Positions 36,776-45,688 of a DNA stretch of 64,000 nucleotides are shown piece by piece. The stretch comes from Marinithermus hydrothermalis DSM 14884 (GTDB lineage Bacteria > Deinococcota > Deinococci > Deinococcales > Marinithermaceae), in contig NC_015387.1 in assembly GCF_000195335.1 (NCBI RefSeq), positions 1,240,001-1,304,000 on the forward strand. Reading direction: 5' to 3'. Position 1 is the stretch's first letter. Every line of letters starts with the position of its first letter. A program made the position numbers and the translations under genes. Below the pieces are notes generated by a model that ran no database searches, was not told the origin of the DNA, and saw only the letters and a program-made list of their open reading frames with translations.

Positions 36776-37237
36776 ATGAAACGAGCCGTTATCAGCCTGA
36801 TCCTCATCGCGGCCGCTTATGCGTTCGCTCAGGAAGCCCCACCCACCCGGGTGGTACCGGTCACGGCCTTGCAGTACGACATCCGGGTCATCTGGCCCGC
36901 ACCGACCGTGCGTGTCCTCGGCCCGGGCTGCGACGAAACGGCCACCGCCCTACTCAACACCGCCCGGACCCTCGAGCCGCGCCTTCCGGAAGAGGTGAAG
37001 GAGTACGCCTGCTACACGATCCAAACCACGTCGCCGGACCAGTACGCGAGCTACGTGCACTTCATCGCCTCGTACACTCGCACCTCCGCCGGGTACACCC
37101 TGAGCCTCGAGCGCCCCACGGAGTCCGGGGAGTTGCTCCAGGTGTGGCAAAGCGCTGAAGGGCCGGACCTCTTGTACGTGTACCGCTTCAAGGAAAAAGC
37201 CATCGAGCTCGTGGCCGCGCGCGTAGAGCTCGAGTAA
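36776..37237 (+). CDS. Secreted protein of unknown function
   Basis: 153 residues from an ATG with a well-spaced GGAGGTAAC site. A clear signal peptide (MKRAVISLILIAAAYAFAQ, likely cleaved after AFA) leads into about 135 residues I do not recognise. Two Cys (in GPGCDETAT and EYACYTI) could form a disulfide. Likely periplasmic, in its own transcription unit between two terminators. Confidence 0.75.
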   Translation: MKRAVISLILIAAAYAFAQEAPPTRVVPVTALQYDIRVIWPAPTVRVLGPGCDETATALLNTARTLEPRLPEEVKEYACYTIQTTSPDQYASYVHFIASYTRTSAGYTLSLERPTESGELLQVWQSAEGPDLLYVYRFKEKAIELVAARVELE

Positions 37238-37263
37238 GGCAGTCAGGCGTTAGGGCATCCGTC

Positions 37264-37293
37264 GCCCGCCGGTTCTGGCGGGCTTAGGTTTTT
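37264..37293 (+). terminator. Intrinsic terminator after the secreted-protein gene
   Basis: 7-bp stem GCCCGCC / GGCGGGC with a 6-nt loop, followed by TTAGGTTTTTC. Confidence 0.75.
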
Positions 37294-37439
37294 CATGGGC
37301 TCGCTGCGCTAAAATAAGGGGGCACCCTCCAGTTCACGGCGTCGCGCAAGCCACGTTCCCTCGTGGTAACCCTCTTGACGTTACGCGCAGCATTTTCTTC
37401 CTATTCTGGGCGTGAAGCCCTGGATCGAAAGGAGCCCTC

Positions 37440-38465
37440 ATGAATTACCTCAGATTCACCCGGACGATTTGGCTCGCGCTGTTCGCCCTGCTCCTGAGCG
37501 CGCAGGCCCAGCCGCCCCTCAGGGACCTCGCCGCGGTCTACGAGAGCGCGCAGGCCGCGGCCGTGCGCATCGAGACCCGACCCTTCGGGATCGGGTCGGG
37601 ATTCTTCATCGCGCCGAGCGGTCTCGTCATGACCGCGTACCACGTGGTTCAAGGCGCGGGATCCTTCGAGGTCATCACCAGCGAAGGGGCGCGTTTCGCG
37701 GCGGAACTCGTCGGTTTTGATGAGTTTCTGGACCTCGCTGTGCTGCGCGCAGAGGTCGAGCCTCCCGTGCCGTTCCTGCGCATCGCTCGGCGCACCCCTA
37801 CCCCCGGGGATTTGTTGATCGCGATCGGCAACTCGCGCGGCGATTTCAACGCGGTGCACACCGGCGAGGTCATCCGGTTCTCCAAGAGCCTAAGCGCCTT
37901 TCTGCCCACCGGGATGCTCTCCAGCACGCTGAACCTCGCCCCCGGGGACTCCGGAGGGCCGTGGCTCAACGCAGAGGGGCAGGTGGTAGGCGTCACCATC
38001 GCGATCAGCCACGACGAGAGCGGGTTCGCGAGCCACGCCACCCCCGTCGCCGCCCGCCAAGAACTCGTGCAGAACCTCATCGCCGGCCTAAAGCGCGAGG
38101 TGCCGTTCCTCGGCATCCGGTACTTCGAGCTCAGCCCGGAGGCGGTGGCGGACCTGGGGTTCGGTCGTCCCGGCGCGATCCTCATCATCGAGGTGCTGCC
38201 CGGCTCCGGCGCGGAAGCGGCCGGGCTGAAAAACCCGGAGTTCACGGAGGTCCTCACCCCTACCGGCCCCCAGCAGCGCATCGTGCAAGCCGACCTCCTC
38301 ATCGCGATCGACGGCGTTCCCCTTCAAGGCGCGGAACAACTGGTGCGCCACCTGCGCAGCCGGAAGGTCGGGGACACGGTACGCCTCACGATCCAGCGCG
38401 GGGATGCAATCCTCGAGGTCGAGGCCAAGCTCGGCACCCGCTCGAGCGTGCTGAACACCCAGTAA
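37440..38465 (+). CDS. HtrA/DegP-like serine protease with PDZ domain
   Basis: 341 residues. A signal peptide or anchor spans residues 8-24 (ending SAQAQ). The trypsin-like domain has the full triad: His68 (MTAYHVV), Asp98 (FLDLAVL), Ser171 (APGDSGGPW). A C-terminal PDZ domain covers about 225-335 (GVLPGSGAEAAGLKNPEF-like region then DLLIAIDGVPLQGAEQL). Such proteases remove damaged envelope proteins. The Shine-Dalgarno AAAGGAG lies 5 nt before the ATG. A TTGACG at 37375 has no well-spaced -10 partner. Confidence 0.92.
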   Translation: MNYLRFTRTIWLALFALLLSAQAQPPLRDLAAVYESAQAAAVRIETRPFGIGSGFFIAPSGLVMTAYHVVQGAGSFEVITSEGARFAAELVGFDEFLDLAVLRAEVEPPVPFLRIARRTPTPGDLLIAIGNSRGDFNAVHTGEVIRFSKSLSAFLPTGMLSSTLNLAPGDSGGPWLNAEGQVVGVTIAISHDESGFASHATPVAARQELVQNLIAGLKREVPFLGIRYFELSPEAVADLGFGRPGAILIIEVLPGSGAEAAGLKNPEFTEVLTPTGPQQRIVQADLLIAIDGVPLQGAEQLVRHLRSRKVGDTVRLTIQRGDAILEVEAKLGTRSSVLNTQ

Positions 38466-38470
38466 CCCCC

Positions 38471-41400
38471 TCACCCCACGCTGGAGAGCGCCTCGTTGCG
38501 CACCTGCTCCAACAAACGCGCTTCTAGGGGCTGGTCCGTCACCGTCCCCAAATCTGGGCGCGGCGCGACCTTCCAGAAGTGCTCGAGCGCCCGCTCCCAG
38601 TCCTCGAGCAAGGCGGCGGCGCGGGGGCTTTGCGTCAGATGGTAGTGCCGCTCGATCAAGGCGCGCAGCAACGCCTCGTCCAGCTCGTGCTCGAGGCGCT
38701 CGAGGCGCACCATGCTGGGGTTGTAGCGGTCCGGGAAGCGGCCACTTTCATCCAGCACGTACGCGACGCCGCCCGTCATGCCCGCCCCGAAGTTCCGGCC
38801 GGTCTCGCCCAGCACGACCACCACGCCGCCGGTCATGTACTCGCACCCGTGGTCGCCGCACCCCTCCACGACCGCGCGGCCGCCGGAGTTCCGCACGCAA
38901 AGCCGCTCACCGGCCCGGCCCGCGGCGTACAGGCTGCCTCCGGTCGCGCCGTACATGACGGTGTTGCCCAGGATCACGCTTTCGTGCGGCTGGACCCGGG
39001 CGGACTGGGGAGGACGCACGACGATCGTCCCGCCGCCCATCCCCTTGCCCACGTAATCCTGGGCCTCGCCCTCGAGGTAGAGGAACACCCCCCGGGTCAA
39101 AAACGCGCCGAAGCTCTGCCCGGCCACGCCTTGGAAGTACGCGCGCACCGTCCCCTCGGGCAACCCTTCGTCCCCGTACAGGCGGGCGATCTCCCCGCTG
39201 AGGCGCGCCCCGACGCCGCGCTCACGGTTCGTGATGCGGTAACGGCGCGCGAGGGGCGCGCGGGTTTGGAGGGCTTCAGCCGCTTCGCGCGAGAGCGCCT
39301 CGTCGAGTGAGGGGACTTCGGGAGGGTCGTTGCGCGGCACGACCGAGCGGCGGGGTTTCGTTCCGCTCGGGTCGGGGTCCGCCAACAGCGCGCTGAGCTC
39401 GAGGCGCGCGCCTCTCGGGAGGGAGACGTCCTCGCGCGGCTCGAGGAGGTCCACCCGCCCGATGATCTCCTCCAGTCGCCTGAACCCCATCTCCGCCAGG
39501 ATCAACCGGACGTGCTCCGCCACGAAGAACATGAAGGCGATCGCGTGTTCCGGCACGCCGGGGAAGCGGCGCCGGAGGTCCTCGCGCTGGGTAGCGATCC
39601 CAACCGGGCAGGTGTTCAGGTGGCATTGCCGGGCCATGACGCACCCGATCGCGATGAGGGCAGCCGTGCCGAACCCGAACTCCTCGGCCCCCAGCAGCGC
39701 CGCGATGACCACGTCCCGGCCGGTCTTTAACCCCCCGTCCACGCGGAGCCGGACCCGGCCGCGCAGGTCGTTCATGACCAGGACCTGCTGCGTCTCGGCC
39801 AGCCCGAGCTCCCAGGGCGCCCCGGCGTGCTTGATCGAGGTGAGGGGGGAGGCGCCGGTGCCCCCGTCGTGCCCGGAGATCAGGATCGCGTCCGCGTACC
39901 CCTTCGCCACCCCAGCGGCGATCGTTCCCACGCCGGCCTCCGCGACGAGCTTGACCGCGACGGTGGCCTGGCGGTTGACCCGCTTGAGGTCGTGGATGAG
40001 CTGGGCGAGGTCCTCGATCGAGTAGATGTCGTGGTGGGGCGGGGGCGAGATCAGCGGGGTTCCGGGCGCGGCCCGCCGCAGGCGCGCGATCTCCCCGCTC
40101 ACCTTGAACCCCGGGATCTGGCCGCCCTCGCCGGGCTTGGAGCCCTGGGCCATCTTGATCTCCAGCTCCCGCGCGCTCACCAGGTACTCCGGCGTGACGC
40201 CGAACCGCCCGGAGGCCACCTGCTTGATCTGGCTGTTCCCCCAGTCGCCTTTCCGGGGGTGCCACCGGGCCAGGCTGACCTCAGGCGCGTCCGCCGCATA
40301 CGGGCGGTAACGCCGCCGGTCCTCCCCGCCCTCCCCGGAATTGCTCCAGGCCCCGATGCGGTTCATGGCCACCGCGAGCACCTCGTGCGCCTCGCGCGAG
40401 AGCGCGCCGTGGCTCATGGCCTGCGTGCGGAAGCGCTTAACGATGGCCTCGGCGGGCTCCACCGCCTCGAGGGGCAGCGGCGTGCGGGCTTTCTTCCAGG
40501 TCAACAAGTCCCGCAGAGCCATGGGCGGTCGGCCGTCCACCGCGGCCGCGTACGCCTGGTACGCCGCGAAGTCCTGGGTGCGTACCGCCTTGTGGAGGTG
40601 CTTGAAGACCGTGGGGTTCCACGCGTGGTACTCCCCCTCCTTGCGGAAGCGGTACAGGCCCCGGTCGGGCAGGCCCGCCGGTTCGGTGTACGCCTCCGCG
40701 TGAAAGCGCAGCACGTCCCCAGCGATCTCCCGGAGCCCCACCCCCCCGATTCGGCTTGGGGTGCCCGTAAAGTACCGCTCGATCACCTCGCGGCGGATGC
40801 CCAGAGCCTCGAAGATCTGCGCGCCCCGGTAGCTGGCCACGGTGGAGATCCCCATCTTCGCCATGACCTTGAGCAGGCCTTGCTCCACCGCGGCCCGGTA
40901 GTTCGCGAGCGCCGTCTCCACGGGCACGTCCACCGCCTTGCGGGGATCGTTCCGCACCAAATCCCGCACGGACGCGTACGCCAGGTAGGGGTGCACCAGC
41001 GTCGCGCCGTACCCGAGCAAGCACGCGAAGTGATGGTCCTCCCGCGCCTCGGCGGTATCGCACACGATCGCGGCCCGCATGCGCTTCCCCGCCCGGATCA
41101 GGTGGTGGTGCACGGCCGCGGTCGCGAGCAGCATCGGGACCGGCGCCCACTCCGGACCCACCCCGCGATCCGAGAGGATCAGGAGCGTACACCCCGCCTC
41201 CACCGCCCGCTCAGCCTCCCGCACCAATGTCTCCACGCGCCGCTCGAGGCCCTCCGGCCCTTCCGCGGCTGGGAAACGAGCCTCGAGGACGCAGGCGCGA
41301 AACCCGGGTTCATCCAGGGCCTTAAGCCAGGCGAACTCGGCCTCCGTCAGAATGGGCGAAGGGAACTCGATCAACCGCGCGGCCTCCGGGCGTTCCTCTA

Positions 41401-43054
41401 AAAACCCGGTGCGGGGCCCCACCAAGGTCCGGAGGGACATGACGAGGCGCTCCCGCAAGGGGTCGATCGGGGGGTTGGTGACCTGCGCGAAGCGCTGGCG
41501 GAAGTAGCGGTAGAGGAGCTGGGGCTGGCGGGAGAGAACGGCCAAAGGGGTGTCGTCCCCCATCGAGCCCAGGGGTTCCTTGCCCTCGGCGGCCATGGGT
41601 TTCAGGATGCGGTCGTAATCTTCCTTGCTGTACCCGAAGGCTTTCTGGAAGCGCACGAACGCCTCGCGCTCCGCGGGCACCCCCTCGGCCTGAGGCCCGA
41701 ACCCCGGCTCGGGCGGGCGTTTACGGTAGCGCTCAACCCAGACGCGGTACACGGGGCGGGCGTAGGCTCGCTTGATCTCGTGGTCGTGCAGCAAACGCCC
41801 TTCCAGCGTGTCCACCGCGAGGAGCATGCCGGGCCCCAGCCGTCCTTTCTCCACGACACGGTCCTCAGGCAGCGGCACGATTCCGGTCTCCGAACCCACC
41901 ACCACCAGCCCATCCTCGGTGATCCAGTAGCGCTGGGGGCGCAGGCCGTTGCGGTCCAGCATCGCGGCGGCGTAACGGCCCTCGGAGAAGACCAGGGCGG
42001 CCGGGCCGTCCCAGGGCTCGGTGAGGCCCGCGTGGTACTCGAAAAAACCACGGAGGTTCGGCTCGAGGTCCGCGCGTGCCTCGTACGCTTCGGGCACCAG
42101 CATGAGCATGGCGTGCAGCGGGTCCCGGCCTGACATGACGAGGAGCTCGAGGACGTTGTCGAGCGCTGCGGAGTCGCTGCCGCCCTCCTGGATCGCGGGG
42201 AGCACCTCGTCGAGGGTCGCGCCCCAGAGGACGCTTTCGAGTTCGGGTTCGCGGGCCCGCATCCAGTTCACGTTGCCTTGGAGGGTGTTGATCTCTCCGT
42301 TGTGCGCGAGGAGGCGGAAGGGCTGCGCGAGGGGCCAGACGGGGAAGGTGTTGGTGCTGTAGCGCTGGTGGAAGAGGGCGATCGCGGTCTCGTAAGCGGG
42401 GTTCTGGAGGTCGGGGTAGAACCGCTCGAGCTGATCCGCCCCCAACAAGCCCTTGTAGACGATCGTGCGGTGCGAGAAGGAGGGGATGTAAAAGCCTTCG
42501 AGGCCCGCGTGGAGAGCGCGTTGTTCCATGCGGCGGCGGGCGAGGTAGAGCAGCCGCTCGAAAGCTGGGGCGTCCAGCCCGGCCGGCGCACGTACGAAGA
42601 ACTGGCGGATCTCCGGGCGGGTAGCGCGGGCTTTCTCGCCGAGTGCGGTGTCGTCAACGGGCACCGTGCGCCACGCGAGGAGGGGCAGGCCGCATGCCTC
42701 GAGGACGGCTTCGATGATCTCCACCGCCGTGCGCTGGGCTTCTGGGGCGCGGGGCAGGAAGCCTACCCCCACTCCAAGGAGGGGGGTCTCCTCGAGGGGA
42801 ACGCCTTGTTGGGCGAGCGCGTGGCGGAAGAAGGCGTGGGGGATCTGGGTGAGCACCCCGGCGCCATCCCCGGTCAGGCCGTCCGCGCTGACCGCGCCCC
42901 GGTGCGCCAGGTTGGCCAGGGCGGTCGTCGCCTGTCGTAGGACCTCGTGGGTCTTTTGCCCGTCGATCCGGGCGACAAACCCGATGCCGCAGGCGTCGCG
43001 TTCAAAGCGCGGGTCGTAAAGCCCAAACGGCCGAGGGAAACCGAGTCTCGCCAT
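38471..43054 (-). CDS. gltB: Glutamate synthase, large subunit
   Basis: 1527 residues from the ATG at 43054 (GGGAGGAG upstream). The class II glutaminase domain needs an N-terminal Cys after propeptide removal: Cys22 in FERDACGIGFVARIDG fits a 21-residue propeptide. The central and FMN-binding synthase domains follow (KPGEGGQIPGFKVS; ISGHDGGTGASPLTSIKHAG), then the 3Fe-4S cluster CVMARQCHLNTC, and the C-terminal beta-helix (GKGMGGGTIVVRPP). It makes glutamate from glutamine and 2-oxoglutarate. The small subunit gltD is not adjacent. Converges with the HtrA gene, 5 bp apart. Confidence 0.96.
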   Translation of the reverse strand: MARLGFPRPFGLYDPRFERDACGIGFVARIDGQKTHEVLRQATTALANLAHRGAVSADGLTGDGAGVLTQIPHAFFRHALAQQGVPLEETPLLGVGVGFLPRAPEAQRTAVEIIEAVLEACGLPLLAWRTVPVDDTALGEKARATRPEIRQFFVRAPAGLDAPAFERLLYLARRRMEQRALHAGLEGFYIPSFSHRTIVYKGLLGADQLERFYPDLQNPAYETAIALFHQRYSTNTFPVWPLAQPFRLLAHNGEINTLQGNVNWMRAREPELESVLWGATLDEVLPAIQEGGSDSAALDNVLELLVMSGRDPLHAMLMLVPEAYEARADLEPNLRGFFEYHAGLTEPWDGPAALVFSEGRYAAAMLDRNGLRPQRYWITEDGLVVVGSETGIVPLPEDRVVEKGRLGPGMLLAVDTLEGRLLHDHEIKRAYARPVYRVWVERYRKRPPEPGFGPQAEGVPAEREAFVRFQKAFGYSKEDYDRILKPMAAEGKEPLGSMGDDTPLAVLSRQPQLLYRYFRQRFAQVTNPPIDPLRERLVMSLRTLVGPRTGFLEERPEAARLIEFPSPILTEAEFAWLKALDEPGFRACVLEARFPAAEGPEGLERRVETLVREAERAVEAGCTLLILSDRGVGPEWAPVPMLLATAAVHHHLIRAGKRMRAAIVCDTAEAREDHHFACLLGYGATLVHPYLAYASVRDLVRNDPRKAVDVPVETALANYRAAVEQGLLKVMAKMGISTVASYRGAQIFEALGIRREVIERYFTGTPSRIGGVGLREIAGDVLRFHAEAYTEPAGLPDRGLYRFRKEGEYHAWNPTVFKHLHKAVRTQDFAAYQAYAAAVDGRPPMALRDLLTWKKARTPLPLEAVEPAEAIVKRFRTQAMSHGALSREAHEVLAVAMNRIGAWSNSGEGGEDRRRYRPYAADAPEVSLARWHPRKGDWGNSQIKQVASGRFGVTPEYLVSARELEIKMAQGSKPGEGGQIPGFKVSGEIARLRRAAPGTPLISPPPHHDIYSIEDLAQLIHDLKRVNRQATVAVKLVAEAGVGTIAAGVAKGYADAILISGHDGGTGASPLTSIKHAGAPWELGLAETQQVLVMNDLRGRVRLRVDGGLKTGRDVVIAALLGAEEFGFGTAALIAIGCVMARQCHLNTCPVGIATQREDLRRRFPGVPEHAIAFMFFVAEHVRLILAEMGFRRLEEIIGRVDLLEPREDVSLPRGARLELSALLADPDPSGTKPRRSVVPRNDPPEVPSLDEALSREAAEALQTRAPLARRYRITNRERGVGARLSGEIARLYGDEGLPEGTVRAYFQGVAGQSFGAFLTRGVFLYLEGEAQDYVGKGMGGGTIVVRPPQSARVQPHESVILGNTVMYGATGGSLYAAGRAGERLCVRNSGGRAVVEGCGDHGCEYMTGGVVVVLGETGRNFGAGMTGGVAYVLDESGRFPDRYNPSMVRLERLEHELDEALLRALIERHYHLTQSPRAAALLEDWERALEHFWKVAPRPDLGTVTDQPLEARLLEQVRNEALSSVG

Positions 43055-43074
43055 CACGCTCCTCCCTAGCAGCT

Positions 43075-43102
43075 GGTATAGGTATAGGACTGGCGGTGCA
43101 AA
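43075..43102 (-). promoter_or_regulatory. Candidate gltB promoter
   Basis: On the minus strand TTTGCA (43097-43102), 16 bp, TATACC (43075-43080); a second TATACC is directly upstream at 43081-43086. The tandem TATACC repeat is unusual and could allow two transcription starts. Confidence 0.4.
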
Positions 43103-43294
43103 CGCTCTGTTTGCCCCTTTGGTTACGGGTTGCGCGCTCGTTGTTCCTGGGGAAACCGCGGCCCGATGGGTATAGATATGCAAGACGCCGCGGGGTTGAA
43201 TGCAATTCTACAGATTGCTCGCGCGCGCGTCAAGCCGTTTGAGCTTGAGGGGCGGCCCCTCCCCTACCCGCCCTGTGAGTCGCGTGCATATCCA

Positions 43295-43316
43295 CCCCCG
43301 GTTCTCTCTCCGGGGG
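43295..43316 (+). other. Hairpin in the gltB-spoVS intergenic region
   Basis: 7-bp stem CCCCCGG / CCGGGGG with an 8-nt pyrimidine loop (TTCTCTCT). It sits upstream of the spoVS promoter and lacks a T-run. The 348-bp gap between gltB and spoVS has no convincing gene; besides this hairpin it holds the two promoters. Confidence 0.45.
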
Positions 43317-43336
43317 CTTCAATCGTGCGAATTTAC

Positions 43337-43366
43337 TTGACATTCGCGTTTTACCGTGGCTAAGAT
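43337..43366 (+). promoter_or_regulatory. Sigma-A type promoter of spoVS
   Basis: A consensus TTGACA (43337-43342), 18 bp, TAAGAT (43361-43366). One of the best promoters in the window, suggesting strong expression. A GGGAGGTCACC site precedes the GTG start. Confidence 0.75.
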
Positions 43367-43402
43367 ACCTTCTGGAAAAGGCGCATTTACGGGAGGTCAC
43401 CT

Positions 43403-43675
43403 GTGGAAACGTTGCGCGTATCCGGAAAATCCCGTCCTAACTCTGTCGCTGGTGCCATCGCTGCGTTGCTGCGCACACAGGGTGAGGTTGAAGTCCAAGC
43501 CATCGGACCCGCTGCCGTGAACCAGGCGGTCAAGGCCATCGCCATCGCTCGGGGATACATCACCCCGGACAACCTGGATCTGTCGGTCAAACCCGCGTTC
43601 GTCAAGCTGGAACTAGAGAACGAGGAACGCACCGCCCTGCGGTTCACCATCAAGGCGCAGCCCTTGAACCACTAA
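43403..43675 (+). CDS. spoVS: Stage V sporulation protein S homologue
   Basis: 90 residues, nearly the same length as Bacillus SpoVS. The family sequence is plain: LRVSGKSRPNSVAGAIAALLR at the start and AVNQAVKAIAIARGYI in the middle. SpoVS is a small Alba-like nucleic-acid binding fold; in Bacillus it affects sporulation and septation. The Deinococcus-Thermus group does not form spores, so here the role must differ and is unknown. Strong promoter, GTG start. Confidence 0.95.
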   Translation: METLRVSGKSRPNSVAGAIAALLRTQGEVEVQAIGPAAVNQAVKAIAIARGYITPDNLDLSVKPAFVKLELENEERTALRFTIKAQPLNH

Positions 43676-43758
43676 ACCTCCCCGACCCCGCCGAACACCA
43701 GGTGACGCGCATCTCAATCTGGTGATGGTGGGTTGCTATGCTGTTTTGGAGGTGACCT

Positions 43759-44445
43759 ATGCTGCTCTTTGGTCCCATGATGTGGCTCATCCTACTCGTC
43801 TTCGCAGCCACCCTACTCATCCAGTTCTGGCTCCAAAACGTGTACGCGCGCTACAGCCGCGTTGCCAACAGTCAAGGCCTCACGGGCGCTGAAGTCGCTC
43901 GAGCCATCCTCGACGCGCACGGCCTGCATAACGTCCGCGTGGAGATGATGCCCGGCACCCTCACGGACCACTACGACCCCATCAAGAAGGTCGTGCGCCT
44001 CTCCCAAACCAACTACGCCTCCTCCTCCGTCGCCGCGCTTGCCGTGGCCGCCCACGAGGTCGGTCACGCCCTCCAGGACGCGCAACGCTACCACTGGCTC
44101 GTGGTACGCCACCAGCTCCTCCCCGCCGCCAACATCGGCAGCAACCTCGGGCCGTGGCTCTTCATCATCGGCCTTTTCATCGGGGCCCTGGGCCTTGCCA
44201 AGCTCGGGCTGTACCTCTTCGCCGCCGCGGCTCTCTTCCAGCTCGTCACGCTGCCCGTCGAGTTCGACGCCTCCCGGCGCGCCTTGGAGATCCTCAAACG
44301 CATGAACTTCCTCAGCCCGCGTGAGATGGGCGGGGCCCGCACCGTCCTCACCGCCGCCGCCCTCACCTACGTCGCCGCGCTCGCCATGTCCATCGCGTAC
44401 CTCCTGCAGTACGCATCCATCCTCTCCACCGCTCGTGAGGAATAA
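43759..44445 (+). CDS. YugP-like membrane zinc metallopeptidase
   Basis: 228 residues. An N-terminal helix (residues 4-24), the zinc motif HEVGH (His99, Glu100, His103), then two further membrane segments (about 120-165 and 190-215). FGPMMWLILLVFAATLLIQ and VEFDASRRALEIL are family signatures (PF04298, YugP). Function is not well known. Its 3' end overlaps the start of the next gene by 11 bp. Confidence 0.88.
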   Translation: MLLFGPMMWLILLVFAATLLIQFWLQNVYARYSRVANSQGLTGAEVARAILDAHGLHNVRVEMMPGTLTDHYDPIKKVVRLSQTNYASSSVAALAVAAHEVGHALQDAQRYHWLVVRHQLLPAANIGSNLGPWLFIIGLFIGALGLAKLGLYLFAAAALFQLVTLPVEFDASRRALEILKRMNFLSPREMGGARTVLTAAALTYVAALAMSIAYLLQYASILSTAREE

Positions 44446-45688
44446 CCCCAACCCCCACCCCAAGCCCCCCGCGACCGCGCGGGGGCTTGCGTTACACGTC
44501 CTTGAAGCCGTCGCGCGCGGCCAGTACGCCCAACCCACCCTCGACCGCGCCCTCCAAAACACCCGGCTTTCCCCCGAGGACCGCGGCCTCGCTACGCACC
44601 TCACCTACGGCACGCTGCGCCACCTGCGCTACCTGGACCACCTGCTCGCCCCCCACCTCAACGCCCCCCACCACCTCCCACCCCCCGTCCGCTGGGCGCT
44701 CCGCGCCGGCGCGTACGAACGCCTCTTCCTCGAGCACCCCGCTTACGCGGTGGTGCACTCCTGGGTGGAGGAAACCAAGCGCCGCGCCCCCCGCCTCGCC
44801 GGCCTCACCAACGCCGTGCTGCGCCGCGTCACGCACCGCGAAGCTCCCCCCGCCGTGCGTCTCTCCATCCCGGACTTCCTGCACGACCACTGGCGGATCT
44901 TCTTCGGCGACGCGGGGTTCGCCGAAGGCTTCAACCAGCCCGAACCCCTCTGGATCACGGCCTACCCCGGCGCTCGGGAAGCCCTCGAGGCCCAAGGCGT
45001 CGCGTACCGGCCCGGTCCCGTCCCGGACAGTCTCGCTCTCGAAGGCGCCCGCCTCCGCGCCCTCGAGGCCTACCGCCAGGGACTCCTCCAACCCCAAAAT
45101 CCCGCCTCGCTCTTCGCCGCGCAGCTCCTCGATCCCCCCCCGGGCGCCAAGGTGCTGGACCTTGCGGGCGGCGCGGGCCTCAAGGCCCTGTACCTCGCGG
45201 CGCGCGGCGCGCGCGTGGTGAGCTACGACAAGAACCCCAAACGCCAGGCCACAGGCCGCGCGACCCCCGCCCGCACCGGACTCCGGGTCGCCTTCAAAAC
45301 CCAGGACCTCACCCGCCCCATCCCCGAGACCGCCCCCTTCGTGCTGCTGGACGCGCCCTGCACCGGGACCGGCACCTTCCGCGGGAACCCCGAGATCCGT
45401 TACCGCCTCCGCCCCCAAGACCCCCAAGCCCTGTCCACCCTACAGCGCGCGCTTCTCGAGACCGCCGCACGCGCGGTCGAGCCGGGCGGGCGGCTCGTGT
45501 ACGCGGTCTGCACCCTGACCGAAGCCGAGGGTGAGGCCGTGACGCGCGCCTTCCTCGAGCAGCACCCGGAGTTTACGCTCGAGCCGTTCACGCCCCCCTT
45601 CCCCGCGCTCAAGCAGGACCTCGGGGTGTACGTCCGCCCCGAAAACGGCCTGGACGGGTTCTACTACGCGCGGTTCCGCAAAGCCTAA
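44435..45688 (+). CDS. RsmB/NOL1-Sun family RNA cytosine-5 methyltransferase
   Basis: 417 residues from a GTG at 44435 inside the end of the previous gene; earlier in-frame sequence is a Pro/Ser-rich overlap. The N-terminal 140 residues resemble the NusB-like RNA-binding domain of RsmB. The SAM loop is KVLDLAGGAGLKALYLA, the catalytic region DAPCTGTGTFRGNPEIRYR, and the second Cys is in VYAVCTLTEAEGE. It methylates C5 of cytosine in RNA, most likely 16S rRNA (RsmB, position 967). Its stop overlaps the convergent gene's stop by 4 nt. Confidence 0.9.
   Translation: MRNNPNPHPKPPATARGLALHVLEAVARGQYAQPTLDRALQNTRLSPEDRGLATHLTYGTLRHLRYLDHLLAPHLNAPHHLPPPVRWALRAGAYERLFLEHPAYAVVHSWVEETKRRAPRLAGLTNAVLRRVTHREAPPAVRLSIPDFLHDHWRIFFGDAGFAEGFNQPEPLWITAYPGAREALEAQGVAYRPGPVPDSLALEGARLRALEAYRQGLLQPQNPASLFAAQLLDPPPGAKVLDLAGGAGLKALYLAARGARVVSYDKNPKRQATGRATPARTGLRVAFKTQDLTRPIPETAPFVLLDAPCTGTGTFRGNPEIRYRLRPQDPQALSTLQRALLETAARAVEPGGRLVYAVCTLTEAEGEAVTRAFLEQHPEFTLEPFTPPFPALKQDLGVYVRPENGLDGFYYARFRKA

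Noticed and set aside
37375-37407. TTGACG with TATTCT as a promoter for the HtrA gene
   Set aside because: The spacer is 21 bp, too long for a normal sigma-A promoter; TAAAAT at 37310 is another weak option. None is called.
43163-43363. Possible small gene between gltB and spoVS
   Set aside because: The frame lacks a ribosome-binding site, ends within the spoVS promoter and has no recognisable features.
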